In this document: positions 9,045 to 17,969 of the stretch, piece after piece | Position numbering within the stretch: position 1 is the stretch's first letter | How the letters are laid out: the number at the start of each line of letters is the position of its first letter | NCBI RefSeq assembly: GCF_030814015.1 | Contig: NZ_JAUSUL010000002.1 | Span: forward strand, 124,001-188,000 | Source of the DNA: Amorphus orientalis | Lineage (GTDB): Bacteria > Pseudomonadota > Alphaproteobacteria > Rhizobiales > Amorphaceae | DNA length: 64,000 nt | Reading direction: 5' to 3' | Notes under the pieces: model-generated | What the model was told of the DNA's origin: nothing | What the model saw: only the letters and a program-made list of their open reading frames with translations | Database searches by the model: none | Program-made: the position numbers and the translations under genes

Positions 9045-9653
9045 TCAGCCGCGGAAGAGCTCCGGCTTCTGCAGCATCAGGGTCTGAATCAGGATGAGGA
9101 GCTTGGCATCCATGATGGCGCCCCTGGACTGGAGGTCGGCTAGGTCCGCGAGCGGCAGCTCGATCACGTCGATGTCCTCGTCCGCGTCGTGCCCGCCGCC
9201 GTCGTGGACCCGGTTGGCGTCCGAGTAGACGCCGAGATAGAGCCGGATCGATTCCGTCAGGGCGCCGGGAGAGGTGTAGACGGTCGTGACGTGCTGCAGA
9301 TCGCCGAGGGCGAGCCCGGTCTCCTCCTGCGCTTCGCGGCGGCAGGCGGTCTCGTCCGAGCCGTCCTCCGGATCGATGATGCCCGCGCAAGCCTCCATCA
9401 GGAACGGATCGGGTTCCCCGTTGAGCAGGAGCGGGACCCGAAGCTGGCGGACAACCACTGCTGTGCCGCGCACCGGATCGTACGGCAAGACCGACACCAC
9501 CTGACCGTGGTCGTGGATCTCGCGCTCCATGTCCATGGGCGCCTTGCCGGGCCGCTCGATGCGGACCTGCACCTTGTCGAGCGTCAGGAAACCGCTGTGC
9601 AGGCGCTCGGTGGAGAGCACCGACACTGTTCGGTCATTGGAGAATGAAACCAT
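9045..9653 (-). CDS. NUDIX hydrolase, GDP-mannose/ADP-sugar pyrophosphatase-like
   Basis: A 202-residue NUDIX hydrolase that should cleave a nucleoside diphosphate linked to another group. The NUDIX signature core REAQEETGL is intact (near residue 120), preceded by AGIIDPEDG as in the NudK/GDP-mannose pyrophosphatase branch; the C-terminus has DEDIDVIELPLADL. Start chosen at MVSFSNDRT, where similarity to the fold begins; the frame is open upstream but that part reads as non-coding. It is divergent from the DUF3141 operon. Confidence 0.87.
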   Translation of the reverse strand: MVSFSNDRTVSVLSTERLHSGFLTLDKVQVRIERPGKAPMDMEREIHDHGQVVSVLPYDPVRGTAVVVRQLRVPLLLNGEPDPFLMEACAGIIDPEDGSDETACRREAQEETGLALGDLQHVTTVYTSPGALTESIRLYLGVYSDANRVHDGGGHDADEDIDVIELPLADLADLQSRGAIMDAKLLILIQTLMLQKPELFRG

Positions 9654-9701
9654 GGAGGATCCAACGGTCGGGGGTGGACAAAGGTTCGTCACGCCTTCGA
9701 T

Positions 9702-9718
9702 ATATTGCGTTGCAATAT
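9702..9718. promoter_or_regulatory. Inverted repeat ATATTGC-GTT-GCAATAT, possible PhaR-type operator
   Basis: A perfect 7-3-7 inverted repeat in the gap between the NUDIX gene and the DUF3141 operon. Its core TTGC-N3-GCAA resembles sites bound by PhaR, the polyhydroxyalkanoate-responsive repressor of alphaproteobacteria, and recurs before the DUF1127 gene (41837-41852 exactly, 41905-41920 with one change). The position about 85 bases ahead of the operon start fits a promoter. The link to PhaR is an inference. Confidence 0.5.
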
Positions 9719-9803
9719 GGAGGCAAAGGCCTTTGCGCCGGCGCGTTGAATCCAGCGAGTCCGAACCGCCGGGCTGACAAAGTTTCGATCCGGAGAGCCG
9801 CCC

Positions 9804-12158
9804 ATGCTGACGTCCACGCTTCGACCAGATCTCGGATTTGGCGCCGGCCTCCCGCCTTCGGCCGAAAGTCTCGGCCTTCACGCCCGCGTGGACGCCTGGA
9901 ACCGGATGACGACGGGGTTCGTCAAATGGCAGGGCGAGATGGCCAATCTGACCATGCTGCATGGCCACGCCCTAGCCAATCGCCTGTCGGGAATGGCGGA
10001 GGCGAATCGCGAGGCCGCGACCAAAGCATGGACGGCCTCGCATCCGTCCGGGCTCGCCGAGGACGTGGCCGCATACGCGGTCGACGCGGTGCAGCGCTGG
10101 TTCCTCTACATGGATACCCTGAGGGAGCGCGGAAACATCTTCCTGGCCCATGAGGCGGCGGGGCAGCCGCCGGTCCTCTATTTCGCTCACGAGACGGTGG
10201 TCGACGGCCGGTCCCTGCCGCGCCCCGTCAACTATTCGCTGCTGAAGATCCTGCCGCCCGAGGGCGTCCGCGTGGATCCGGACAAGCGGCCCTTCGTGAT
10301 CATCGATCCCCGGGCTGGCCACGGCGCAGGAATCGGCGGCTTCAAGTCCGACAGCCAGGTCGGCATCGCCATCACCAACGGGCATCCGGTCTATTTCGTC
10401 GCCTTCCACCCCGAACCTGAACCGGGTCAGACGCTGGGCGACGTCACCCAGGCGGAAGCGGAATTTCTCCGCCGCATCGCCGGCCTGCACCCGGATGCGC
10501 CGAAGCCGGTCGTGATCGGCAACTGCCAGGGCGGGTGGGCCGGAATGCTTCTGGCCGCCTCGAACCCGGAGCTGACCGGTCCCCTGGTGATGAACGGCGC
10601 GCCGCTGTCCTACTGGTCCGGCCGCAACGGGGTGAACCCGATGCGCTATTTCGGCGGGCTCGCCGGCGGCGTGCTGCCGGCGCTGATCTTGTCGGACCTG
10701 GGCAACGGCAAGTTCGACGGTGCCAACCTCGTTCTGAACTTCGAGGCGCTCAATCCGGGCAAGACCTGGTGGCGCAAATATTACGACCTGTTCGACAACG
10801 TCGACACCGAGCGCGATCGTTTCCTGGAATTCGAGCGCTGGTGGTCCGGCTTCTTTTTCATGAACGAGGCCGAGATCCGCTGGATCCTGGAAAACCTCTT
10901 CATCGGCAACAAGCTCGGCCGGGGTGAGGCGTCCTTCGCGCCGGGCGAGTTCGTCGATCTGCGCCGCATCAGCCAGCCGATCGTCGTGTTCGCCTCGCGG
11001 GGCGACAACATCACGCCGCCTGAGCAGGCGCTGAACTGGATCTCGGATCTCTACCGCGACGAGCAGGAGATCCGCGTGCGCGGCCAGCGGATCATCTACA
11101 TGATCCACGAGGATGTCGGCCATCTGGGGCTCTTCGTCTCCGGCAAGGTGGCGCGACGCGAGCATGCCCAGATCGCCTCGACCATCGAGATGATCGAGGC
11201 GCTGGCGCCCGGGCTCTACGAGATGGAAGTGGTGGAGAAGTCGGGCGAGGGGAGCGCGGCCACCTTCACCGTTGATTTCCAGTCGCGCACCATCGCCGAC
11301 ATCGCGTCGCAGGATGACGGTCGGGAAGACGAGGCGGAGTTCGCCGCCGTCTCGCGCCTGTCCTCGCTTGGCCAGGAAATCTACGACCTTTCGGCAAGGC
11401 CGTTCGTCCAGGCTGCGGTCACGCCGGCGAGTGCCCGGGCCTACTTCCAGTCGCACCCGTTGCGCCGCCGCCGGCGGCTCCTGTCGGACCGCAATCCGGT
11501 CATGAGTATGCTGGTCCCGGGCGCGGATCTGGCCCGGACCTATCGCCGGCCAGCGCGCAGCGACAACCCGTTCAAGGTCATGGAGCACCTCTTCGCCGAT
11601 GCGGTCGAGCGCGACTGGGATCTCTATCGGGACCTGCGCGACGCGACCTACGAACTCACCTTCAATGCGATCTTCGGCTCTCCCTGGATGCATCGGCTTG
11701 GCGAGGCAGCCTCGATGCCGGCCGGACGGGACGCGGTCGGGTCGTACCGCGACCTTCCGGAAGTCCGCGAGGCCCTGGACAGGATGGAATCCGGAGGACT
11801 GGCCGAAGCAGTGATCAGGATGATGATCCTGCTGGCCCGGGCGCGGGGCTCGGTGCGCAGGTCGCGGCTGGAGCGTTCCAACGATCTCCTGTCGAAGACG
11901 GAGCCGTTCGCATCGCTCTCCGAACAGGCGCGGACGCGGATCATCCATGATCAGACGATCATCATCGACTTCGAGCCGGACAGGGCCTTTTCGACGCTGC
12001 CGCGTCTTCTCGACGGCGCCAAGGAGCGCGAGCGCGCGCTGGAAATCGTCCTGAACGTGGCCGGTCCGCGCCGGGAGATGAATGCGCCGACCAAGGACAT
12101 GGTCGACCGGCTGACCGAGCTTCTCGGCGAGGAAGCCGGTCGGACCTCGGCTGCGTGA
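9804..12158 (+). CDS. DUF3141 protein, PHA-synthase-like alpha/beta hydrolase
   Basis: A 784-residue cytoplasmic protein of the DUF3141 family. Residues about 80-480 form an alpha/beta-hydrolase fold related to class polyhydroxyalkanoate synthases: RPFVIIDPRAGHGAGIGG, nucleophile elbow GNCQGGW with C241, GDNITPP with D401 and DVGHLG with H440 make a Cys-Asp-His triad. The last 300 residues are helical with no known domain. It has a signal-free N-terminus and a good ribosome site (GGAGAG). It precedes malonyl-CoA decarboxylase and synthetase, so a role in acyl-CoA or polyester metabolism is likely, but the reaction is unknown. Confidence 0.88.
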   Translation: MLTSTLRPDLGFGAGLPPSAESLGLHARVDAWNRMTTGFVKWQGEMANLTMLHGHALANRLSGMAEANREAATKAWTASHPSGLAEDVAAYAVDAVQRWFLYMDTLRERGNIFLAHEAAGQPPVLYFAHETVVDGRSLPRPVNYSLLKILPPEGVRVDPDKRPFVIIDPRAGHGAGIGGFKSDSQVGIAITNGHPVYFVAFHPEPEPGQTLGDVTQAEAEFLRRIAGLHPDAPKPVVIGNCQGGWAGMLLAASNPELTGPLVMNGAPLSYWSGRNGVNPMRYFGGLAGGVLPALILSDLGNGKFDGANLVLNFEALNPGKTWWRKYYDLFDNVDTERDRFLEFERWWSGFFFMNEAEIRWILENLFIGNKLGRGEASFAPGEFVDLRRISQPIVVFASRGDNITPPEQALNWISDLYRDEQEIRVRGQRIIYMIHEDVGHLGLFVSGKVARREHAQIASTIEMIEALAPGLYEMEVVEKSGEGSAATFTVDFQSRTIADIASQDDGREDEAEFAAVSRLSSLGQEIYDLSARPFVQAAVTPASARAYFQSHPLRRRRRLLSDRNPVMSMLVPGADLARTYRRPARSDNPFKVMEHLFADAVERDWDLYRDLRDATYELTFNAIFGSPWMHRLGEAASMPAGRDAVGSYRDLPEVREALDRMESGGLAEAVIRMMILLARARGSVRRSRLERSNDLLSKTEPFASLSEQARTRIIHDQTIIIDFEPDRAFSTLPRLLDGAKERERALEIVLNVAGPRREMNAPTKDMVDRLTELLGEEAGRTSAA

Positions 12159-12268
12159 CGGCCGTTCCGGCGCGCGATCCGGCCCAAGATCCCGGCTTCG
12201 CCGACAATCTGTCGCTCCCCGCGTCGCGGCGATTGAGATCGCCGCCACGTTCCCCCATCATCGGCCCC

Positions 12269-13633
12269 ATGACGCAGGCTTCGGTCTTGAACGATCTCCT
12301 TCAAATCATCAGCGATCGGGGCAGGGCGCTGGTCGACTGGCGCCGACCCCGGCGGCCCAGCGGTCGGGCGCTCGGCGAGCTCGCGGATCTGCTTCTGTCG
12401 TCTCCCGGCGAGGCGTCGGGCGTGGCCCGGGCGCGGGAGCTGCTGGATGGCTACCGGGCGCTCGACTATGCCGGCCGGACCTCGTTCTTCCGGCTTCTGG
12501 TCGAGAAATACGGGGCCGATCGCGAGCGGCTCGGCGCCGCCTGCGCGCGCTTCATGGAAGAGCCGGGGGAGAAAACCGCCAAGGCCCTGCACACCGCCTC
12601 GGAACCCCGGCGGCTCGAACTGTTCCGGCGGCTCAATTTCGCCCCCGGCGGAACGGCCGATCTGGTCGCCATGCGGCTCGACCTTCTGGAGCGGCTGAAG
12701 GACCATCCGGAGTTCTGGACCCTGAACGACGACTTCAAGTCGCTCTTCCAGACCTGGTTCAATCGGGGCTTCCTGATCCTGCGGCGGATCGACTGGCAGA
12801 CCTCGGCGGCCGTTCTGGAAAAGATCATCAAGTACGAGGCGGTCCATGCGATCCGCGACTGGGACGATCTGCGCGGCCGGATCGATCTGCCCGACCGGCG
12901 CCTCTACGCCTTTTTCCATCCCAGGCTCGGCGACGATCCGCTGATCTTCGTCGAAGTGGCGCTGACCACGGAAATCCCCGGGGCGATCGCTCCGATCCTG
13001 GAAACCGATCGTCAGCCGATCTCCCTGAAGGAGGCGACCACGGCCGTCTTCTATTCGATCTCCAACTGCCAGAAGGGGCTGCAGGGCATCTCCTTCGGCA
13101 ACTTCCTGATCAAGCAGGTGGTGGAAGACCTGCAGCGCGAACTGCGCGACCTGAAGACCTTCGTCACGCTTTCGCCGGTGCCGGGGTTCGCCGACTGGCT
13201 CGCCGAAGAGCGGGCCAAGAAGCGCTCGACGATCATTCCGAAGGAGATGCGGCCGGCGCTGAAGCGGCTCGACACGGACGGCTGGTGGCAGGACGAGGCG
13301 GCGCGGGAAGACCTTGCGAAGGTGTTGCCGACGCTTGCAGCGTGGTACCTGACGAAGGCGCGCGACGAGCGGGGTCGCCTTCTCGATCCCGTCGCCCGGT
13401 TCCATCTGGGCAATGGCGCGCGTCTCGAACGGATCAATCCAGCCGCCGACCTTTCCCCGAAGGCTCTGCGGACCGCGCACGGTGTGATGGTGAACTATCT
13501 CTACGTCCTCTCCGATATCGAAAAGAACCACGAAGGCTTCGTGAACGACCGCGCCGTCGCGGCCTCGTCCGGCGTGAAGAAGCTCGCGCGCTCCCTGCCG
13601 GAGCCGAAGGAACTGGTGGCCGACGATGTCTGA
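12269..13633 (+). CDS. matA: Malonyl-CoA decarboxylase
   Basis: Converts malonyl-CoA to acetyl-CoA and CO2. The protein has the helical N-domain (LGELADLLLSSPGEASGVARARELL) and the acetyltransferase-like C-domain with the active-site serine segment FYSISNCQKGLQGISFGNFLIK and the histidine segment ARFHLGNGARLERINPAADLSPK. The start used is MTQASVLNDLL (454 residues, usual for bacteria); a GTG at 12155 overlapping the previous stop is an alternative that adds 38 residues of unlike composition. Neither start has a strong ribosome site. The 3' end overlaps matB by 8 bases. Confidence 0.9.
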   Translation: MTQASVLNDLLQIISDRGRALVDWRRPRRPSGRALGELADLLLSSPGEASGVARARELLDGYRALDYAGRTSFFRLLVEKYGADRERLGAACARFMEEPGEKTAKALHTASEPRRLELFRRLNFAPGGTADLVAMRLDLLERLKDHPEFWTLNDDFKSLFQTWFNRGFLILRRIDWQTSAAVLEKIIKYEAVHAIRDWDDLRGRIDLPDRRLYAFFHPRLGDDPLIFVEVALTTEIPGAIAPILETDRQPISLKEATTAVFYSISNCQKGLQGISFGNFLIKQVVEDLQRELRDLKTFVTLSPVPGFADWLAEERAKKRSTIIPKEMRPALKRLDTDGWWQDEAAREDLAKVLPTLAAWYLTKARDERGRLLDPVARFHLGNGARLERINPAADLSPKALRTAHGVMVNYLYVLSDIEKNHEGFVNDRAVAASSGVKKLARSLPEPKELVADDV

Positions 13634-15137
13634 GCTGTTCCGCCGGCTCGTCGCCGATGCCGACGAGGAAAGCACGTTCCTGATCGCCGGAGACCGGCGG
13701 ATCACCTACCGCGAAATGGAGGCCCTGACCGGTCAGGCCGCTGCAGCGCTGGTCGCGCTCGGCGTGGCGCCGGGCGACCGGGTCGCCGTGCAGATCGAGA
13801 AATCCGTGGAGGGGCTGTTCCTCTATCTGGCGGCCATCCGCGCCGGAGCGGTCTACCTGCCGCTCAATACGGCCTATACCCCGGCCGAGCTGGATTATTT
13901 CCTCGACGACGCGGAGCCGGCGCTGTTCGTCTGCGATCCGGCGAAGCTGGATGCGCTGTCTCCGGTCGCGGAGAAGGCCGGCGTTCCTCGGGTCGAGACG
14001 CTGGACGGAAACGGCGAGGGCAGTTTCAGCGACGCGGTGGCCGAAATGCCCGTGGACGGCTTCCGGGACATTGGCGTTGGCGGGGACGATCTCGCCGCGA
14101 TCCTCTACACGTCCGGCACGACGGGGCGTTCCAAGGGCGCGATGATCACCCACGAGAACCTCGCCTCCAATGCCGAGGCGCTGGTCGAGCTGTGGCAGTT
14201 CGGCAAGGACGACGTGCTGTTGCACACGCTGCCGATCTTCCACGTCCACGGCCTGTTCACCGCGACGAACACGGCGATGCGCGCCGGGGCGGCGATGATC
14301 TTCCTGCCGAAGTTCGATGTCGACGCGGTTCTGGCGGCCCTGCCGCAGGCCACCGTCATGATGGGCGTGCCGACCTTCTACTCGCGGCTGCTCGGCTCCG
14401 ACGCGTTCGACCGGGACCTGGTATCCGGCATGCGGCTGTTCATTTCCGGCTCGGCGCCGCTGTCTCCGGAAACCCACAAGTACTTCTTCGAGCGCACCGG
14501 CCAGGCGATCCTCGAGCGCTACGGCATGACCGAGACGTCGATGATCACCTCCAACCCCTATGACGGTGCCCGCAAGCCGGGAACGGTCGGCATGCCGCTG
14601 CCGGGCGTGTCGGTGCGGATCGCCGATCCGGAGAGCGGAGATGTGCTCCCCGACGGAGAGGTCGGCGTGATCGAGGTCAGCGGGCCGAACGTCTTCAAGG
14701 GCTACTGGAAGAAGCCGGAGAAGACGGCGGAGGAATTCCGCGCGGATGGATGGTTTATCACCGGGGACCTCGGCTATGTCGACGGCGACGGCTATGTCTG
14801 CATCGCCGGCCGTGCCAAGGATCTGGTCATCTCCGGCGGCTTCAACGTCTATCCGGCCGAGATCGAGGCGGCGATCGACGCGCTTCCGGGCGTGAAGGAA
14901 TCGGCCGTCATCGGTGTGCCGCACCGCGATTTCGGGGAAGGGGTGACGGCCGTCATCGCCATCAAGCCCGGCGCCCACGTCAGCGAAGAAGGGATCCGCT
15001 CCGGTCTGGAGGGCGAGCTGGCTTCCTTCAAGATCCCGAAACGGGTGGTGATCGTCGACGAGCTGCCGCGCAACATCATGGGCAAGGTGCAGAAGGCTGC
15101 GCTTCGCGAAGCCTATCGGGACCTCTACGGGGGGTAG
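13626..15137 (+). CDS. matB: Malonyl-CoA synthetase (acyl-CoA ligase)
   Basis: A 503-residue AMP-forming ligase that activates malonate to malonyl-CoA. It carries the P-loop ILYTSGTTGRSKGAMITH (near residue 160), YGMTETSM (near 300), the hinge TGDLGYVDGDGYV (near 380) and the catalytic lysine in MGKVQKAALRE at the C-terminus. Overlap with malonyl-CoA decarboxylase supports MatB over a general fatty-acyl ligase. Together the pair turns malonate into acetyl-CoA. No malonate transporter (matC) or MatR regulator lies nearby. Confidence 0.92.
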   Translation: MSELFRRLVADADEESTFLIAGDRRITYREMEALTGQAAAALVALGVAPGDRVAVQIEKSVEGLFLYLAAIRAGAVYLPLNTAYTPAELDYFLDDAEPALFVCDPAKLDALSPVAEKAGVPRVETLDGNGEGSFSDAVAEMPVDGFRDIGVGGDDLAAILYTSGTTGRSKGAMITHENLASNAEALVELWQFGKDDVLLHTLPIFHVHGLFTATNTAMRAGAAMIFLPKFDVDAVLAALPQATVMMGVPTFYSRLLGSDAFDRDLVSGMRLFISGSAPLSPETHKYFFERTGQAILERYGMTETSMITSNPYDGARKPGTVGMPLPGVSVRIADPESGDVLPDGEVGVIEVSGPNVFKGYWKKPEKTAEEFRADGWFITGDLGYVDGDGYVCIAGRAKDLVISGGFNVYPAEIEAAIDALPGVKESAVIGVPHRDFGEGVTAVIAIKPGAHVSEEGIRSGLEGELASFKIPKRVVIVDELPRNIMGKVQKAALREAYRDLYGG

Positions 15138-15185
15138 GGCAGGTCCGGTGCCCGCGGCAGGGCGGTACTGCCGGACCGCGGGGCC

Positions 15186-16613
15186 TCAGCCGGCGCGCAT
15201 CGCCCGCCGGATCAGCGGAACCAGCATCAACAGCCCTGCGGCCGCGGCAAGACAGATCGCGCCGTAGACGAAGAAGGCGTGGGAATAGACCTCGACCTGT
15301 CGGGCAGGGGCGGTGCCGTCCGGCACCGAGGCCAGCCCGCCGAGAAGGCCGGCGATATAGTTCGCGCCCGAGGTCGCCATCAGCCAGATCCCCATCGCGA
15401 ACCCGGCCAGATGGCGCGGCGCGAGCTCCGTTGTCAGGGCGAGGCCGACCGGGGACAGCATGAGTTCGCCGATCGACAGGAACAGGAAGAACAGCACCAC
15501 CCAGTAGGCCATGGTCTTCGCGCCCTCCGGCGTTTCGAAGATGCCGAGCGTCAGGATCCAGTAGCCGGCGCCGAGGAAGGCGAGGCCGAAGGCGAACTTC
15601 ATCACGTCGTCGAAATTGATGCCGCGGCGTTCGATCGCCGGCCACAGGAAGGCGAGCAGCGGCGACAGCGCCAGGATGAAGAACGGATTGAGCGACGAGA
15701 ACTCCTCCGGCGGCGACTGCCAGCCGAAGATATTGAGGTCGAGATCGCGCTGGGTGAAGACCATCACCGACGTCACGTCCTGCTGATAGACGGCCCAGAA
15801 CGCGACGGAGAAGGCCACGAGCACCAGATGGGAGAGGAGCCGATTGCGCACGTTCGCGCGCTCACGGAAGACGAGCACCAGATAGCCGGCCACCACCAGC
15901 GTCTGCACGATGGCCAGGAAATAGCCGGCCGCAACCGGGTGGGCGATCAGATAGACGGAAATCAGCACCATCGCCGCCAGCGCGATCACGACGAGCCCGT
16001 GGGCGGTCAGGCTCGTGTTGTGCTCGTCCCGCGGCGCGTCGTGCTCGTCGAGAAAGCGGCGGCCGAAGGTGTAGGTCAGAAGGGCGAGCGCCTTGCCGCA
16101 GCCGGCGGCGGCGAAGGCGACCCAGTAGCCGAATTCCGTGGCGAGGATGCCGGCAATCAGGGTGGCGCCCAGCGAGCCGAGATTGATGCCCATGTAGAAC
16201 AGGGTGAAGGCGGACGCCCTGCGCGGGTCGTTGTCGCCGAAGAAATGGCCGAGAAGGGCGGACACGTTCGGCTTGAAAAGCCCGTTTCCGACAACCAGTA
16301 CGCCGAGCGCGATGTACATGGTCGCGGTCGAGGACAGCGACAGGATCAGGTAGCCGGCCGACATCATCGTCGCGCCGAGAATGATGGCCCGGCCGTGCCC
16401 CAGGACCCGGTCGGCGATCGCGCCGCCCAAGACCGGGGTCAGGAACGCGAACGAGGTGAAGGCGCCAAACAGGAGATACGCCTGGGCATCCTGGAGCTTC
16501 AGGACGTCGACCAGATAGAGCGTGAAGACGGTGGTCAGCGTGTAGTAGCCGAAGCGCTCCCACAGCTCGGTCATCGCGAGCACGTACAGCGCTTTCGGCT
16601 GGTCCCTGAACAC
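15186..16613 (-). CDS. POT/PTR-family di- and tripeptide:proton symporter
   Basis: A 475-residue inner-membrane transporter with 12-14 predicted membrane segments. The family motif ExxER is present as TELWERFGYY near residue 16, followed by GGAIADRVLGHGRAI and the POT signature FTLFYMGINLGSLGATLIAG. It should import small peptides with protons. It converges on matB and lies 37 bases downstream of the FAD oxidase gene on the same strand, so it may be read with the polyamine catabolic genes; whether it moves peptides or another solute cannot be told. Confidence 0.9.
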   Translation of the reverse strand: MFRDQPKALYVLAMTELWERFGYYTLTTVFTLYLVDVLKLQDAQAYLLFGAFTSFAFLTPVLGGAIADRVLGHGRAIILGATMMSAGYLILSLSSTATMYIALGVLVVGNGLFKPNVSALLGHFFGDNDPRRASAFTLFYMGINLGSLGATLIAGILATEFGYWVAFAAAGCGKALALLTYTFGRRFLDEHDAPRDEHNTSLTAHGLVVIALAAMVLISVYLIAHPVAAGYFLAIVQTLVVAGYLVLVFRERANVRNRLLSHLVLVAFSVAFWAVYQQDVTSVMVFTQRDLDLNIFGWQSPPEEFSSLNPFFILALSPLLAFLWPAIERRGINFDDVMKFAFGLAFLGAGYWILTLGIFETPEGAKTMAYWVVLFFLFLSIGELMLSPVGLALTTELAPRHLAGFAMGIWLMATSGANYIAGLLGGLASVPDGTAPARQVEVYSHAFFVYGAICLAAAAGLLMLVPLIRRAMRAG

Positions 16614-16649
16614 CCGTCCCGCCCCCCGTATTTCTCCTGCCCGAAGAAA

Positions 16650-17969
16650 CTATAACCGGTCGCGCAGGGCGTACCAGCTCATTGCGAGCACCAGGAGCGG
16701 CGTGCGTAGGAGCGTGCCGCCGGGAAAGCTCGGCACCGGCAGCCGGGCGAACACGTCCAGCGCGCCGGTGTCGCCGGCGATCCCGTCGGCCAGGACCTTG
16801 CCGGCGAAGGTTGCCGTCCCGACCCCCTGGCCGGAATAGCCGCAGCCGGCATAGAGGCCGGGTTCGACGCGGCGAATGAAGGGCATGCGATGGCGGGTGA
16901 CGGCGAGGGTGCCGCCCCAGGCCGAAGCGATCGGAACGTCCGCCAGATCCGGGTAGATCTCCGCCAGGTAGGGCCGTACCACGGCCGCCGGATCGGCATT
17001 CAGGCGCCGCGTGTAGGTCTCGCCGCCACCGAACACGAGCCGGTTGTCCGGTGTGGGCCGCCAGTAGCGCACGACGAACCGGGTATCGGCAACGCATTCT
17101 CCGCCGGGGATCAGGCGCTGCATCCGCTCCGGACCGAGCGGTTCGGTGGCCACCACATAGTTGTTGATGGGCAGGACCCGCGCTTCCACGGAAGGCTCGA
17201 TGCCCGCGAGGTAGCCGTTGCCGGCAAGTACCACCGTCTCGGCGTCCACGTGGGCGGTCGCCGTCGAGACGCGCCGCTTTCCCTGACCGGTGGCCTCGAT
17301 GCGCACGACGCGGGAGCCTTCGTGGAGGCGCGCGCCGACGGCCTCCGCGGCCCGGGCGATGCCGCAGGCGAGCGCATAGGGATTGAGATGGCCGGCGCTT
17401 GCGTCCCGGAAGCCGCCGACGAAACGGTCGGACCCGGTGGCCTCGGCGATCTGGTCGCGATCCAGCACCGACAGCGCACCTACGCCATACCGATCGGCCA
17501 GATGGGCGACGTAGTCCCGTTCCTCGTCGAAAATCGCTCTGGTGTGGGCGGCCTCGATCAGCCCCTCGGTCCAGCCGCAGTCGATGTCGTGGTCCCGGAT
17601 CAGGCTGCGCACCAGATCCTTCGCGGCCTCGGCAAGCTCCCAGAGGCGGGCGGCATCGTCTCGGCCGACCTTGTCTTCCAGCCAGACCTGATCGCGCCGC
17701 TGGCCGGAGTGGAGCTGGCCGCCGTTGCGGCCGGTCGCGCCGTAGCCGATCCGCTGGGCTTCCAGAAGCACCACGCTGCGGCCGGTTCGGGCCAGATGCA
17801 GCGCCGTCGACAGGCCGGTGAACCCGCCGCCGACGACGCAGACATCGGCGCGGCTGCTTTCGCTCAGTTCGGGAAAGGTCGGCGCGCTGACGCCTTCCAC
17901 ATAGATCGTGGGCGGCCCGGAGGGCGATCCGTTCGCTGCGCCGCCGGAGTGCCGCGCAGCGTCGGTCAT
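16650..17969 (-). CDS. puuB: FAD oxidoreductase, gamma-glutamylputrescine oxidase-like
   Basis: A 439-residue DAO-type flavoprotein. The FAD-binding motif VVGGGFTGLSTALHL lies near residue 46, followed by IGYGATGRNGGQLHSGQRRD, typical of PuuB-like enzymes, and the C-terminal CGYSGQGVGTATFAGKVLAD. It should oxidise gamma-glutamyl-putrescine to the aldehyde, releasing ammonia and H2O2. Its ATGA start overlaps the stop of the aminotransferase gene, and a gamma-glutamylpolyamine synthetase precedes that, which supports the pathway assignment. Confidence 0.86.
   Translation of the reverse strand: MTDAARHSGGAANGSPSGPPTIYVEGVSAPTFPELSESSRADVCVVGGGFTGLSTALHLARTGRSVVLLEAQRIGYGATGRNGGQLHSGQRRDQVWLEDKVGRDDAARLWELAEAAKDLVRSLIRDHDIDCGWTEGLIEAAHTRAIFDEERDYVAHLADRYGVGALSVLDRDQIAEATGSDRFVGGFRDASAGHLNPYALACGIARAAEAVGARLHEGSRVVRIEATGQGKRRVSTATAHVDAETVVLAGNGYLAGIEPSVEARVLPINNYVVATEPLGPERMQRLIPGGECVADTRFVVRYWRPTPDNRLVFGGGETYTRRLNADPAAVVRPYLAEIYPDLADVPIASAWGGTLAVTRHRMPFIRRVEPGLYAGCGYSGQGVGTATFAGKVLADGIAGDTGALDVFARLPVPSFPGGTLLRTPLLVLAMSWYALRDRL

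Noticed and set aside
9972..12248. A 758-codon open frame opposite the DUF3141 gene, and similar long frames opposite many genes
   Set aside because: High G+C leaves few stops on the opposite strand; these translations are Arg/Pro/Ala-rich with no recognisable domains, whereas the plus-strand frame is a known family.
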